Shown here: positions 24,401-36,565 of the stretch, one piece after another | Layout of the letters: each line of letters begins with the position of its first letter | How positions within the stretch are numbered: position 1 is the stretch's first letter | Assembly: GCA_029168955.1 (NCBI GenBank) | Contig: JAPDOI010001336.1 | Coordinates: 1 to 64,000, forward strand | From: Aplectana chamaeleonis | Taxonomy: Eukaryota; Nematoda; Chromadorea; Rhabditida; Cosmocercidae | Length of the DNA stretch: 64,000 bases | Reading direction: 5' to 3' | The notes under the pieces: generated by a model | The model's input: only the letters and a program-made list of their open reading frames with translations | The model's database searches: none | What the model was told of the DNA's origin: nothing | Translations under genes and position numbers: made by a program

Positions 24401-25205
24401 CAAATAAGGTCGTTATCATTCGGTATACAAATACCCTCGAATTATACACAACGATAAGGCGTTCGAAACAGTCAACTCGGGGGGAGAACAAGGGAAGTTC
24501 CCCTCACGGTTGTCCCCTTGGCCTCCCCCCGAACATGATGAACGCGAAAACAAAGCCGCACGGGATACGGTGATGCAGGCGGGCTAGCCGCGAGGTGGTC
24601 TCCCACTCCGCAAGTTGAGGGGGTAGATCTGCCATTCAAAGACTAAGTAAGGCATTTCTGTCTGGATTTCAGAGGAGCTAATTAGCTTCTCTACAACCCT
24701 TTGTCAGAGGGTAATATTTTTGCACTGATCGCAGTTTATCAGGAACAGGAGACTGTCGAAAACAGCGAGTTCTAGCAAGCTGAATTTTGATCAATCATTG
24801 AATAATGGGAAGATCTGCAGTCGGAAGGTCGCGGGAAGACCTGCAGTCGGGAGAACAAGAGAACTCCTGCTGTGGGAACTTCCCCTATTACTCTGCTGTC
24901 GAGACGTCCCCTTCGCCTCCCCCCAATTCGAGGGAAGTTCCCCAGTTGTTTCGAGGGAAGTTCTGCTGTCGTTCTCGGGAACTTCCCCACGAATATCTGA
25001 GTAGGGATCCCATCAGGGATTTGCATAATTGTGACTAGAGACTAAGAGCTTTAACGACTACCGGGCTTTTTTTCTGGTGTCACATCGAACGACTAACGAG
25101 TAAAGAAAAGAAAGAATTCCTCAAGAAATCCAGAAACCCAGTGGAGGGATCACACTAACTTCCACCCATATATCGCTGGGGGTTGTTCGGCATATGTACA
25201 TTCAG
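24401..25205. other. GGGAAGTTCCC-rich intergenic stretch
   Basis: The short palindrome GGGAAGTTCCC or close variants (GGGAACTTCCCC) recurs at least five times between about 24,280 and 24,990, with GTCCCCTTGGCCTCCCCCC-type pyrimidine runs. I see no gene. Confidence 0.5.
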
Positions 25206-25330
25206 CACTGATCGTCTGATACTTTTCGTTCAGTACTGAAGGTTGGCCCAAACATGGCGCCATGTGTTACAACATACGTACACCGAGTTTGCGCCAACCT
25301 TCACCAGGGAACGCAAAGTATCAGTGTGAT
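25206..25330. repeat. Small foldback (GCAAAGTATC family)
   Basis: CTGATACTTTTCGTTC ... GAAGGTTGGCCCAAAC on the left faces GTTTGCGCCAACCTTC ... ACGCAAAGTATCAG on the right. The same family occurs at 41,359-41,466 and in copy A near 4,440. Confidence 0.65.
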
Positions 25331-25779
25331 CCGTGTAAAGTGTACATACATACTTATGTCGTGCAGGATATCCATAACATACTGCCATTACTTTTTCTAA
25401 CAAAGCGGCTTCTCAACCTTGGTTATCAATATTATGGCCCCAAGACACGCAGCCAGCACGGTGTCGCTTCGGTGCTAAACAAAAGCCTTACACCTCTGAA
25501 ATGGTGAAACTTAGGTTTTTTCGAAAAGAGCTCTTATTAATTCTGATAGTCCCTGAGAAATTTTCCCGCTGGAAAACCCTCTACACGTTTTGGAATCAAA
25601 ATAAGGTCTTTGAAGTCGAAGCCGGAGGATCGTTCCGTGAACATTCTGCACATTGTTAATCATTCGTATTAAAAAAAAACTCAAAAAAAGTTGTTCAGAA
25701 GTATATCCTAGAAAGTATATCTTGAAAAGCTATGCAGAGAGGACTGTTAGTAGTTCCAGATGTGCAAGAATCTCACCAG

Positions 25780-28150
25780 TTTTCATGTCAAGCGCCATTT
25801 CAATGCAAAGAGTCGTGTCGCAGCAAGCACGGACCAGTCGCTAAACCAATCGGTAAGGTCTAGGGCCGATGGTATACATTTGCGACATTCGGTCGCGTGG
25901 CTCTGCACAGCGGCAGCGACCGCCTCTCGCCCTTTAAATCTGTCGCTGTCGCAGTGCGCTGCACAGCGACAGCGGTAACGACACATTGGCAGTATGTCAG
26001 CCCTCCGCGAAACTTCGCTGCGACGGACATGCGACAACTGTTCCTACGACGGCCAATGTCGTTGCTCCGATGCTGGTCCCGCCACGATTTGTGCTAAATG
26101 TCATGACTGTCGTTCATGACAAAGACAATGTATACCATTGATCTAGCACACACTTCCCGCGACGCGCGACAGTGCCTATAATCCATATCGACTTTCGGTC
26201 GATTTGGATGACGGACACTATGTTGCGTCGCCCGTCGCGGGAAGTATGCACTAGGCCTAAGGCCATTGGTATACTTCAGCGACAGCCGGTCGCCGGCGAA
26301 GGACACGGCGACGAAGTCGTTGTCGCTGCATTGAATTCCACGCGCTTTCGCGTACTGAAATTTCCACACACGCGCATCTGCACAACAAACAAAAAATCGA
26401 TTATGGTTATGCCATCACAGTTTATGTGGGATTCCGTGACATCTCTAATTGTTTTCACTTTCGCCACAATGTGTGTGGAGTAGTGCAGGCAAAGTGCATA
26501 TGACGAAATGGTGAAATTGGGGAAGCTGAAAATCTAGAAGTTGTCATAGAAGAGGCAAAATACGTCGGCTTGGGATATAATTCATGGCATTCTACAGTCT
26601 AGAAAAATTTGTAGATAAAAAGAACGATTTATAAGTAAATGAGTGGGATAATGACAGCACATAAACACCCAATTGGAAAAAACTGCAGGTAAACAATTAA
26701 CCCGAAACGTACAGAACTATCATATCTTTTGATGCCACTATACTGTCCATGATATGCCAAAAATCACAGAAAACAGCGTGAAGTGGTTGACTCTGTCGTG
26801 TCTAGGGCAGCCAGCGACAGCCCGTCGCTGTGCGCACCACAGAAACGGACCGCCGTTGCGGCTACGGTATGCCAGGGTTACGTAACTGAAAACTATAACA
26901 CCCCTCAACAACCTGTTCCCGCGACGGGCGCATGCAAACTGATCCCGCGGCCGACCCCGCCATAGCGCCGGTGCTGGTCCCGACGCGATGAGGGATATTT
27001 TTATTTATTTATTTGCATACGTTGTAGAAGACAATCGTTCGAAAATATTGAATATAATACAGGAAACATTCAATCACTCAAGTCATCATGAAATACACGA
27101 AATCACATAGACTTGGCTGAAACTATGACTTTCTGCGTCAAAATAATCATGGCTTAAGAATAGTTGTCGAAACCTGTCGCTGCAGTGACAGGGAGGTATA
27201 CCAATGGCCTAACAGTATCCAATCACCTCGACGCGACGCCTACAAGGAATCGGGGTGTCTATGTATAAGTCGCCTTCACTGCATCCAGTGAAGAGAAGCA
27301 TAAATTACATAAAGGCTCATTCATAGCAGGTCGCTTCGACTAGTCGCGGCACTGCCAACAGTTACAAAACCCATCGCGCCAACAGATCTTGCATTGACTT
27401 GCGACGGTTTGGAACAGTTCCCTGTTTCAGTCGCGCTGGCCGAGCGACTGGGGTATTTAATAGCTGGTCGAAGCGACCTGCTCGATTTTGTTAGGTTGCT
27501 TCGACTAATCGCGTCGCTTTCATGATGAAAGCAATTCGTTTAATTGAAGCGACTGGTCCGCAATCTTTCGTCACAACCTTGTGTATGTGGCGCAAAATTG
27601 CAGACGTCACAGTTCACTCGCATAAAATACGGCATGTGAAAGAGAAAAACGAGTATTTTTATACATTTACGATTATAGAGATGTGAAAATTTAATAAGGC
27701 TACCGATAAATCACATTTCATACAGAGCTTCTAGCAATTACTAACTTTAGTTGTAGTTTTATGTTGCTATTCAAGAAAATTCCATCCCATCGTCATTTGA
27801 AACCATTTTTTTGTTGGAAAACTATGCAAGACCAATTCATCTAGGAGATAAAGGCACTAAAGTCACAAAAAAAACAGGAAGAACCAGCAAAAGCCGAGAA
27901 AAAATGTTTTTCTTCGGCATTGTCCGCAATTGTCCGTCTTTTTTACGCGAAATTGCGTCGGCCCGACTCGAAATCAGTGGACGAAGCGATTTCAGGTCGC
28001 GGCATGGAGCGATTCCAGATCGCGACAGTATCGTTGGTCGCTTCGACTTCAATTCGAAGCGACCAGCTATGAATGGGGCTTAAAGGCAGCACACACGCTC
28101 GCAGACATGGTCGAGATATCAGCATAAATAGGCCCGCACGGCCCCTGCCA
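25780..28150. other. GTCGC-rich repeat region, no gene
   Basis: This is dense in short forms of GTCGC, GCGAC and TCGCTTCGACTAGTCGC, many of them palindromic, plus a (TTTA)n run at about 26,998-27,014 that resembles a minus-strand LINE tail. The open frames are under 105 codons and do not hold between the two large copies. Confidence 0.5.
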
Positions 28151-28718
28151 TGTCGTCAACGACGTTTGAAGCGCTGAAAACCATCCAGGATCACAGTATT
28201 TGACCATCCCTGTCACGCACGCCCGTATTTTCACACCCCTTCGAGTAATAGAATGTAAAGGTAAACTTGAGAAAACATGTGATAATTGAGAGTGATAGCA
28301 CTACCAAATGGGAGTGCACGAGAGAAACAGCTCGATTTACCTGGATATTGCATATTGTTGTACTGATGGAATCCTCCACTTTCAAAAGCCATCCGGAGTA
28401 GAGCGGCACTTTCGAAAGTGGATGAGAGTTTATGGGCGTTTAGACAGGTAATATTCAAGTAAATCGAGCTGTTTCTCTCGTGATACTCCCCTTTGATAGT
28501 GCTATGACTCTAAGTTATCACATGTTTTCTCAAGTTCAACTTTTCATTCTGTTACTCAAAGGGGTGTGAAAATACGGGCGTGCGTGACAGGGATGGTCAA
28601 ATACCGTCATCCTGGATGGTTTTCAGCGCTTCAAGCGTCGTTCACGACATGGCAGGGGCCGTGCACGCCTATTTATGCTGATATCTCGACCATGTTTGCG
28701 AGCGTGTATGCTGCCTTT

Positions 28719-29192
28719 GTTCACGATAAAAATCGTTTTTCTGCTTCTCCGCCTATCTTGAAGACGGTCCCATGCTGATTCCAGTGATGTTCTTGGAATC
28801 GTACAAGACCTTCTAGGAACGGAGTTATGGTCCCTCCAAAATTGAGCTGGGGGAGCATGGTGGACGAGTTATCCGAGGCTTGTAACTTCCATTCTTTACA
28901 GCCGATGTATGCGAGCTGACCTGAGTAAAGAGAAAAGTTGAGAATAAAGGGAAGAACGGGGCTATTGATCGGAAACCATCGCTCATCTCACAATCTCGAG
29001 CATTCATTTGTTCACGTCGGTGGGCGTGAAGAGTGTATCTGGGTGTGACGAGCTGACGGGTGTCCAACTTTGGGGCCGTACGGGACCGTTCCAAGCTCAA
29101 TTTTCTTAGTTTTTTCAACGTTAGGGTTGCGCTAGGCCCGGCAGCTGTCGATCTCCACCAAAAAATCTGACATGGTTTTTATCGTGGACACT
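28719..29192. mobile_element. TTAA-type MITE, 474 bp
   Basis: Ends TGTTCACGATAAAAATCG and TTTTATCGTGGACA are inverted. The interior matches 35,881-36,368 in reverse orientation. The outermost TTAA/GGCAG bases are altered on both sides. It lies just before the 42-bp satellite. Confidence 0.65.
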
Positions 29193-29224
29193 ATACATGG
29201 GCATTCGACCCGAGTTTTCGATTG

Positions 29225-29640
29225 AATGAATAATTCGAATACGGCCATTTCAAAAATTCCGAATAAATGGATACATTCGAATAATGCCTTTTAAAAAATC
29301 CCGAATAAATGAATATATTCGGATAAGGGGTTTTCAAAATTCCCGAATAAATGCATATATTCGAATAAGGCGTTTTCAAAAATCCCGAATAAATGAATAT
29401 ATTCGAATAAGGCGTTTTCAGAATTCCCGAATAAATGATTACATTCGAATAATACCTTTTAAAAATTCCCGAATAAATGAATACATTCGAATAATGCCTT
29501 CCAAAAAATCCCGAATAAATGAATACATTCGAATAAAGCCTTTTCAAAATTTCCGAATGAATGAATACATTCGAATAAGGCGTTTTCGAAATTCCCGAAT
29601 AAATGAATATATTCGAAAAGTCGACCAACTATTCGAATAT
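29225..29640. repeat. 42-bp satellite array, about 9 units
   Basis: The units read roughly ATTCGAATAAGGCGTTTTCA followed by AAATCCCGAATAAATGAATA, with near-perfect 42-base spacing. Because 42 is a multiple of three and the unit lacks stops in certain frames, both strands stay open for about 145 codons, giving 14-residue repeats such as SRINEYIRIRRFQN. There is no start context or other coding evidence. It grades into ATTCGAATATTCGAA palindromes to 29,680. Confidence 0.85.
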
Positions 29641-29872
29641 TCGAATCCTATTCGAATATTCGAAGAATATTCGACATTTCGAAATCAAGGTCAATATCAC
29701 CCCGGAACTTCGACTTCCGAAGAAACTAGGAGACTGTTTTTATCGTGAACTACCTTCAAGACGGGGAACACTAACAAGGAAACTACTAATAGCCAAATTG
29801 GCAGTCCCACATAAACCGTACTTTTCTAGAACCACTTTGAATGTAGGGCCCGAATATGCCCTTCACAGCTGC

Positions 29873-31207
29873 CTACTCAGAAAAATAAAAACAAGTTACT
29901 TGTAATATAAATGTAACTTACTTGAATGTCTCAAGTAACTTACATTTATATTACATGTAACATACATTTATATTACATGTAACTTAAATATATTTTACAT
30001 GTAAGTTACACTTTGTTACATGTCACCTACATTTGAATTTTCACTATGGGTGACCATCACGTGACGCAGACAACACGCGACGCAGAGGGCGCGGTCCCAG
30101 ACCACACACTACACAAAAATGCTGTGCTAGGATTCCCTGATGGTGTGGCGTCAACTCAGAAAAATGAAAACAAGTTACTTGCAACATAAAAGGCCGAAAA
30201 CAAGTTACTTGTAACATATCTGAGCTGATGTAAGTTACTTGCGACTTGTCTCATGTCATGTAACTTACATGTAACCTATCGGCGGGATACTGCGTGTGGT
30301 CCGCCTCTGATATGTTACATGTATCTCAAATGATCTGAGATCAGTCGCAAGTAACTCACATCGGCTCAGATATGTTACAAGTAACTTGTTTTCGTTTTCT
30401 GATAGAACACTGCGTGCAGTTCGCCTCCGATAATTTACATGTAACTTGAATGGCACAATATAAGTCGCAAGTAACTTAAATCGGCCGAGAAGATGTTTCC
30501 AAGGGGGATGTACGATGTACTCGCGGATTCAGCCTGGCGACTGGCGTTGCTGTGGATTCTTTTGCCCAGGTTTGATGTACTTGACCCCACATCAGCAGTG
30601 AAAGCCCCCCACAGCATTTTTTGCTTAGTGTGTGGTCTGAGACGCGTAACCTACATCCAATATAAATTTAAGTTACATGTAATATAAATGTATGTTACAT
30701 GTAATATAAATGTAAGCTACTTGAGACATTCAAGTCAGTTACATTTAAATAACAAGTAACTTGTTTTGATTTTTCTGAGAAGTAGCTCAAACTTGGGTAA
30801 TTGAATCAACAACAACGCCAGTCGTAAGCCTGACCCCGCGAGTGCGTCATACATCAACCTTGGAAATATCTTTTTGGCCAATTTAAGTTACTTGCGACTT
30901 ATATTGTGCCATTTAAGTTACATGCAACATACCGGAGGCGCAGTGCACGCAGGATCCTCTCGGAAATCGAGAACAAGTTACTTGTAACATATCTAAGCTG
31001 ATGTAAGTTACTTGCGACTTATCTCAAGTCATTTAAGTTACATGTAACATATCGGAGGCGCACCGCACGCAGTATCCCGCCGATATGTTACATGTAACTT
31101 AAATGACCTGAGGTAAGTCGCAAGTAACTTACATCGGCTCAGATATGTTACAAGTAACTTGTTTTCGGCCTTTTATGTTACAAGTAACTCGTTTTCATTT
31201 TTCTGAG
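29873..31207. mobile_element. GTTACTTGTAAC nested-palindrome element
   Basis: Terminal CTACTCAGAAAAAT and ATTTTTCTGAGTAG are inverted. Inside are a dozen or more AAGTTAC(T/A)TGTAAC palindromes joined by complementary spacers (GCTGATGTAAGTTACTTGCG facing CGCAAGTAACTTACATCGGC; GGAGGCGCACCGCACGCAG). A second pair of inner CTCAGAAAAAT ends (about 30,154 and 30,773) suggests one copy nested in another. No protein is encoded. Confidence 0.7.
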
Positions 31208-31494
31208 TAGTCACTCTGAAAAAAAATCGTAATAGGCATTCTTCCGTTTCGCATACCTATTGTACCATCCAAAAACGCATACTTATCTTTCGAGATGCTG
31301 AAAACGGTCAATCGTGTTCAGCGCACAAAACAACCCCCTGGACAAAGCGTGGGCAAAAGCACTTTTTCCAGAGCTTCCACGAAGTGATACCATTTCCCAC
31401 ATGTACCAATTTTCGGTTGAGCGTTAGACTAAATCAAGTAGGGCTTCAGAAAGCGTTGAAGAAAAACATTCCAGATTTGACCTTAAATTCCCCT

Positions 31495-32160
31495 AGAGGT
31501 GGTGATGGTGGTGGGGGGGGTTGTTTGGGGTGCTGATCACGAAGCTGAGGTTTCTTTGTCGATTGTCGACTAAATTCGTTTGAAGCTTCTCATCGGGAGG
31601 GAAATTTGATGGCAAAATGCGACTTTTGATGTTTCCCGGAGCGCTACGATGTTGTTCAAATTGTTTCTTTGAGGGTTATTTGTAGTGATCAACGCGTATC
31701 TGATGCAGTATATCGATTTTTTGACAGCTTGCGGTAGATTACGGTGGGTATGCGGTAGTTTGGTTAGTCTCGGATTTGACTCAAAATTGCTATGCGGAGG
31801 TAATTCGGGGTGCTGAATGCGAATTCCATGCCGATGGTGGTTGAGAGATCGCCGCGACGAACACACGTGGCACGCACGCAAGCGAGGAGGTAGTGATAGT
31901 CATGAACATCGATCAAGTGATATCACGTTAGATCGCTGCGTCGCGGCTATCTCTCGCCCAGTGATCGACGATACACATATTGCCCCAAAGCAAATTATTC
32001 GAAAGGTGATGAGCATCAAGATAGCAGAGTATTCGAAAGGAAGAGGAGAAAAAGCGCGGCGAGAGAAATTTCTGCAGAATGTGAGTTTGAGTTGCATAAC
32101 TTGTCTTCGCTTCTCATGTTTAATTCTTATATTTGCGTTTCGTATATGTGTATACAGAAT
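31495..32160. repeat. Dispersed repeat (GATTACGGTGGGTATGCGGTA family)
   Basis: GGGTGCTGATCACGA, TTGATGGCAAAATGCGAC, GATAGATTACGG-like and GTCTCGGATTTGACTCAAAA recur in the same order at 53,800-54,150 and in copy A at 11.1-11.5 kb. It is a medium-copy dispersed repeat. Open frames across it are not conserved. Confidence 0.6.
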
Positions 32161-32375
32161 CAATTACGAAATTCAAAGAAAGGAGACCAGTGACGGAGGG
32201 GTTGAAAATCGGAGGAGATTGGCTTAACTAGCTCCCACAATGGGGGACAGGGGGCAGCCACACTTTCGTGGATACCCTCTATCCACCATTACGGCGGCGA
32301 CGGCCTAAAATAATGGGAGCAGGAGAACACACTATTGATTTCGCGGAGGCGGCCCGGCGCCAATGGGCGACGGCT

Positions 32376-33298
32376 ACTCAGAAAAATGAAAACAAGTTAC
32401 TTGTCACATAAAAGCACGAAAACAAGTTACTTGTAACATAAAAACCCAAAAACAACTTACTTGTAACTGTAACATATCTAAGCCGATGTAAGTTACTTGC
32501 GACTTTTATTGTGCCATTTAAGTTACATGTAACATATTGGAGGCGAATTGCCAGCGGTTTCCTGTCGATATGTTGCATGTAACTTAAATGAGAAAACCTA
32601 AACAGGCAGCAGTGACTGTTTATCCATACGTGTTCCATCTCATTTTTTTGCCAGTAGAAATGCTCTGCGAGTTTCAACAAGTTTCAACTTGCCAACTTCC
32701 TGCGTATTCAGTGCTAAAAACGATGGGATAAACGGTCGCTGCTGCCTGTTTTGGAGGCCCCAACTTAAATGGCTTGAGATAAGTCGCAGGTAACTTACAT
32801 CAGCTTAGATATGTTACAAGTAACTTGTTTTCGATTTCTGAGAGGATACTGGGTGCAGTGCGCCTCCGATATGTTCCATGTAACTCAAACGGCACAATAT
32901 AAGTCGCAAGTAACTTAAATCGACCAAGAAGATGTTTCCAAGGGAAATGTACAACGCACTCGCGGGGTCAGGCTTACGACTGGCGTTGATGTTGGTTCAA
33001 CTACCCTAGTTTGAGGTACTTGGCCCCACACCAGCATGGGAGGCCCTGCACAGCATTTTTCGCGTAGTTTGTGGTCTGGAACACGCTCTCTGCGTCGCGT
33101 GTCGTCTGCGTCACGTTATGGCCTTCATAATGAAAATATAAATGTAAGTTACATGTAACATAAGTGTAACTTACATGTAATATAAATTTAAATTGCATGT
33201 AACATAAATGTATGTTACATGTAATATAAATGTAAGTTACTTGAGACATTCAAGTAAGTTACAGTTATATTACAAGTAGCTTGTTTTGATTTTTCTGA
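32376..33298. mobile_element. Third GTTACTTGTAAC palindrome element
   Basis: It starts CTACTCAGAAAAATGAAAAC and ends GTTTTGATTTTTCTGAGTA. Internal AAGTTACTTGTAACATA units and GGAGGCG/CGCCTCC spacers match 29,873-31,207. A unique 170-base insert (32,590-32,765) has its own inverted ends (AACAGGCAGCAGTGAC and CGCTGCTGCCTGTT). This element begins inside the end of copy B. Confidence 0.7.
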
Positions 33299-33519
33299 GT
33301 ACCAGTCCAGCCTGTTGCGGCAACTTCCGGATAGCACCGCCCCTAATCAATATGCGTTGGTGATTGTGTACAGCGCGCGACGGGAGACCTGCACACAAGA
33401 ACGAACAGCGGAAATGTTACTCACAAAAATGGATAGCTCAGTTTGCGAAAAGATTCTTTGAAGGGTTTCTGTTTCAAAGGAAATAGGTCTTGTCTAATTC
33501 GAATGTGAGGCACTTTTTT

Positions 33520-33960
33520 TCCGAATATTCGAATAAATCCGAAATTTAAATTTTCGAATAAATCGAATATTCGAATAAATCCAAATTTTAAATTCTCGAA
33601 TAAATCGAATATTCGAATAAATCGAAAATTGAAATTCTCGAATAAATCGAATATTCGAATAAATCCAAAATTGAAATTCCCGAATAAATCGAATATTCGA
33701 ATAAATCCAAAATTTAAATTTTCGAATAAATCGAATATGCGAATTAATCCAAAAATTCAATTCTCGAATAAATCGAATATTCGAATAAATCCAAAATTTC
33801 AATCCTCGAATAAATCGAATATTCGAATAAATCCAAATTTTAAATTCCCGAATAAATCGAATATTCGAATAAACCCCAAAATTGAAATTCCCGAATGAAT
33901 CGAATATTCGAATACTCGAATATTCGAATTATTCAAATATTATTCGAATAATTATTCGAT
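33520..33960. repeat. Second 42-bp satellite array
   Basis: Units of CGAATAAATCGAATATTCGA followed by ATAAATCCAAAATTGAAATT repeat at 42 bases, about nine times. Both strands are open (KSNIRINPKFKFSN-type repeats on the plus strand). It is related to, but distinct from, the array at 29.2 kb. It ends in AT-rich ATTCGAATATT palindromes. Confidence 0.85.
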
Positions 33961-33992
33961 TCGGTCCCAAGTCTAGTGGACACTGCCTTTAA

Positions 33993-34460
33993 AGCCACAG
34001 TCTATGCTCAGAATCGATTTTTCGGTTTTCTGCCTATCCCGGAGAAAATTTTACGCTGATCACATTGGTGTCTCCAGAATCGTTCAGAACTCACTGCGAA
34101 CTGAGTTACGGCTCCTCAAGAATTTAGAATTTAAACTGGTAGACGTTCGCGGACAAGTTGTATCGAGCCTGTATTTTCTCGTTATTTGCAGCCATCATTG
34201 TGAAGCAGGTCACAATATAAAGCCAGACCGAAAATAAAAGGAAGAACATAGATTTTGAATAAAATCATTCGCGCGTCTTTTCCTTATTGGGGTCGGAAAC
34301 CTGGAGGTGGGCGTTACCCATTTTTTCTATCAAGGGGGCGTGGTCGACTTTTTCCTTGCTTTTTCTCGCTTATTTGAGCGAATTGAAATTTAGCGCTTGG
34401 CAGGATTGCTATAGGCGGCAACCGGACCATAATATCAAAAATTACAAAACGACTGTGCCT
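33993..34460. mobile_element. TTAA-flanked MITE, CACAG subfamily, 468 bp
   Basis: TTAA at 33,989-33,992 and 34,461-34,464 flank inverted ends AGCCACAGTC and GACTGTGCCT. The left TTAA also closes another element ending GTGGACACTGCCT, so two MITEs share one target site. There is no coding capacity. Confidence 0.8.
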
Positions 34461-34589
34461 TTAAGACGTTTTGTGAGGTCCGCATTGAACTCTATAAATT
34501 CGTGCACAGCCTATTCTTCTTTGAAAACGACTATGAATTGTTAGCAATACATGCAAATGATCATGACTTCTTTCTTTTTTACACCTGGA

Positions 34590-34734
34590 GGCTATTTTTG
34601 GCCTTCGCAGTGCTTATTGTCAAAGCTAGATTCGTAACGGCTGAGGATTAATGACTAACAAGGGCTTTGGCTCGTTGAACGACTAACGACTAACTAATTA
34701 TAAAATTATAAAATTTCAATTACGCACATCCCTG
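34590..34734. mobile_element. hAT-type right end with TTATAA subterminal repeat
   Basis: It ends AATTACGCACATCCCTG, the complement of CAGGGATGTGCG. Just inside are TTATAAAATTATAAAA and two ACGACTAACG-type units. The left end was not identified; the possible target copy GATTCCAT follows at 34,735-34,742. Confidence 0.45.
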
Positions 34735-35174
34735 GATTCCATAGAGATTGAACTGCTTCAAAGGCAGTGTTCCCGATAAAAAATTTGCCCCTTTTTCAGT
34801 AAAAACGTAAGCTTTGAGTCCCTCAAATAAGAGTTTGGATGAAAGTACGACGAGAAACGGCCGTAAGGGTGAAAATTCTGTGGAACAGCAGATCCCTCGG
34901 ATAACTCCTCCCACGTCATATAACAGCTGTCCACCGTTCGTTTCCACAGAAGAACAGTGGCCGAGATTTCGATTACTTTTTATCCCAAAAGATTCTAACA
35001 TCCAAGCATGTGCATTAAACCATCTTATTTTTGAAGGGTGTTCCCTAACATAAAACAAAATGGAGTTCTCAGGAATTTTAAAGCGCCAAACCATTCCCGA
35101 AAACTGGATCGTTCAGTACTCAGTTGCCCAACACACCAAACAGGCGTACTTAAATATTTCAGAAATTTCCTTAA

Positions 35175-35645
35175 AGGCAGTGTTCACGATGATTTTCGTT
35201 CCCCAGTTTTCCACTCAAAACAATCTGTTGGCCACCAAGTGTTGCCAAAATTACGAAGAAACGGCGAGAAACGCACTGAAACGTCTTGTTTCGGTGACAT
35301 TGTTCTCTGGCTTAGACTACTTGTCCGGTTGGATGAACATGTTTACGATGGTTGTCACCGGTGAAACATGGGTCTGATCGAAGATGGAAGAGTAATTCAA
35401 GCAAAACATTATTATTAGGCGTCCGTAGGAAAGAACGGAGCCACAGAGAGTACAGAATTGCAAAAGACGGGTCCACAAAAACTTTCGTGGCTACAACGAA
35501 CAGTTCCTGTGAGAGTAAAGAGGCGGGGTGAGAGGAAAGGGTTTCGTGCCCTTCTGGCGCGTTTTTCTCAATTTCTTCGTCATTTTAGTTCTACTTGGGG
35601 GCCGAACAATCGATTTAGCTAAAAATCTCAAAATCGAAGATTATC
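35175..35645. mobile_element. TTAA-type MITE, uninterrupted sibling of the RTE target
   Basis: TTAA at 35,171-35,174 is followed by AGGCAGTGTTCACGATGATT. The body is collinear with 14,985-15,245 plus 20,749-20,960 and therefore shows the pre-insertion arrangement. The right end is lost in a (TTTGA)n run. Confidence 0.7.
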
Positions 35646-35870
35646 ATGAATATTTGATTTGATTTGATTTGATTTATTACGACGTTTAAGGCAGCCGTAT
35701 GAAACATGAGCACAATGAGTACAATGATAGTGGGATTTGAAAATAGAGATTATATACAATACAATGAAACAGGAAAAAAGTGAATTCAATTACATCTTGA
35801 GTTTCTGCTCTCTCCGATACCTGTCAATCACGTCGCAATTTCCTCAATCGCTGATAACTTGGCTCCAGCA
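35646..35870 (-). mobile_element. Probable truncated LINE/SINE 3' fragment
   Basis: GATTTGATTTGATTTGATTT at the left side reads on the minus strand as a short tandem tail, typical of RTE-like or SINE 3' ends. The body has no open frame. The class is inferred from the tail only. Confidence 0.35.
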
Positions 35871-35880
35871 AAACGTTTAA

Positions 35881-36368
35881 AGGCAGTGTCCACGATAAAA
35901 ACCATGTTTGGTTTTTTGGTGGGGATCGGCAGCTGCGGGGCCTAGCGCAACCCTAACGTTGAAAAAAACTAAGAAAATTGAGCTTGGAACGGTCCCCTAC
36001 GGCCCCAAAGTTGGACACCCGTCAGCTCGTCACACCCAGATGCACTCCTCACGCCCACCGATGTGAACAACTGAATGCTCGAGATTGTGAGATGAGCGAT
36101 GGTTTCCGATCAATAGCCCCGTTCTTCCCTTTATTCTCAACTTTTCTCTTTACTCAGGTCAGCTCGCATACATCGGCTATAAAAGACGGAAGTTACACAG
36201 CCTCGGATAACTCGTCCACCATGCTCCCCTAGCTCAATTTTGGAGGGACCATAACTCCGTTCCTAGAAGGTCTTGTACGATTCCAAGAACATCACTGGAA
36301 TTAGCATGGGACCGTCTTCAAGATAGGCGGAAAAGCAGAAAAAAGGATTCTTATCGTGAACACTGCCT
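35881..36368. mobile_element. TTAA-flanked MITE, GGCAGTG subfamily, 488 bp
   Basis: TTAA at 35,877-35,880 and 36,369-36,372 flank AGGCAGTGTCCACGATAAAA and TTATCGTGAACACTGCCT. It is the best-preserved copy of the family also seen at 13,980, 28,719 and 38,153. It has no coding frame. TTAA duplications suggest piggyBac-type mobilisation, though the ends do not start with the usual CCC. Confidence 0.85.
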
Positions 36369-36565
36369 TTAAAACGTGAGTTGTTCATGTGAGCAGCGTT
36401 CTGCATCAATCGGCTGTAGATAGAACCCGCTCTTATTGCGAATGAGCGTGCAGCAATATTTGATTTAGCTCGAGGTATTACAATTTTGAACTGCTCTCCT
36501 CTCGTTCTTGTTCGCCTAAGGCTGAAAAACTGTGGGAACCTTTTTTTAACTTTGTCTTTTGGAAG

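Larger units (their letters stand above)
21036..32420. repeat. Large direct repeat, copy B (clean copy)
   Basis: This is the second copy of the 1-12,126 block in the same orientation. Tandem units here keep exact 42-base spacing, and the hairpin at 24,326-24,399 is perfect, whereas both are broken in copy A. No gene was recognised in either copy. Confidence 0.9.

Noticed and set aside
29191..29748. Long open frames on both strands with 14-residue repeats
   Set aside because: They follow entirely from a 42-bp satellite unit lacking stops. There is no start context, no other coding signal, and copy A has lost the frames.
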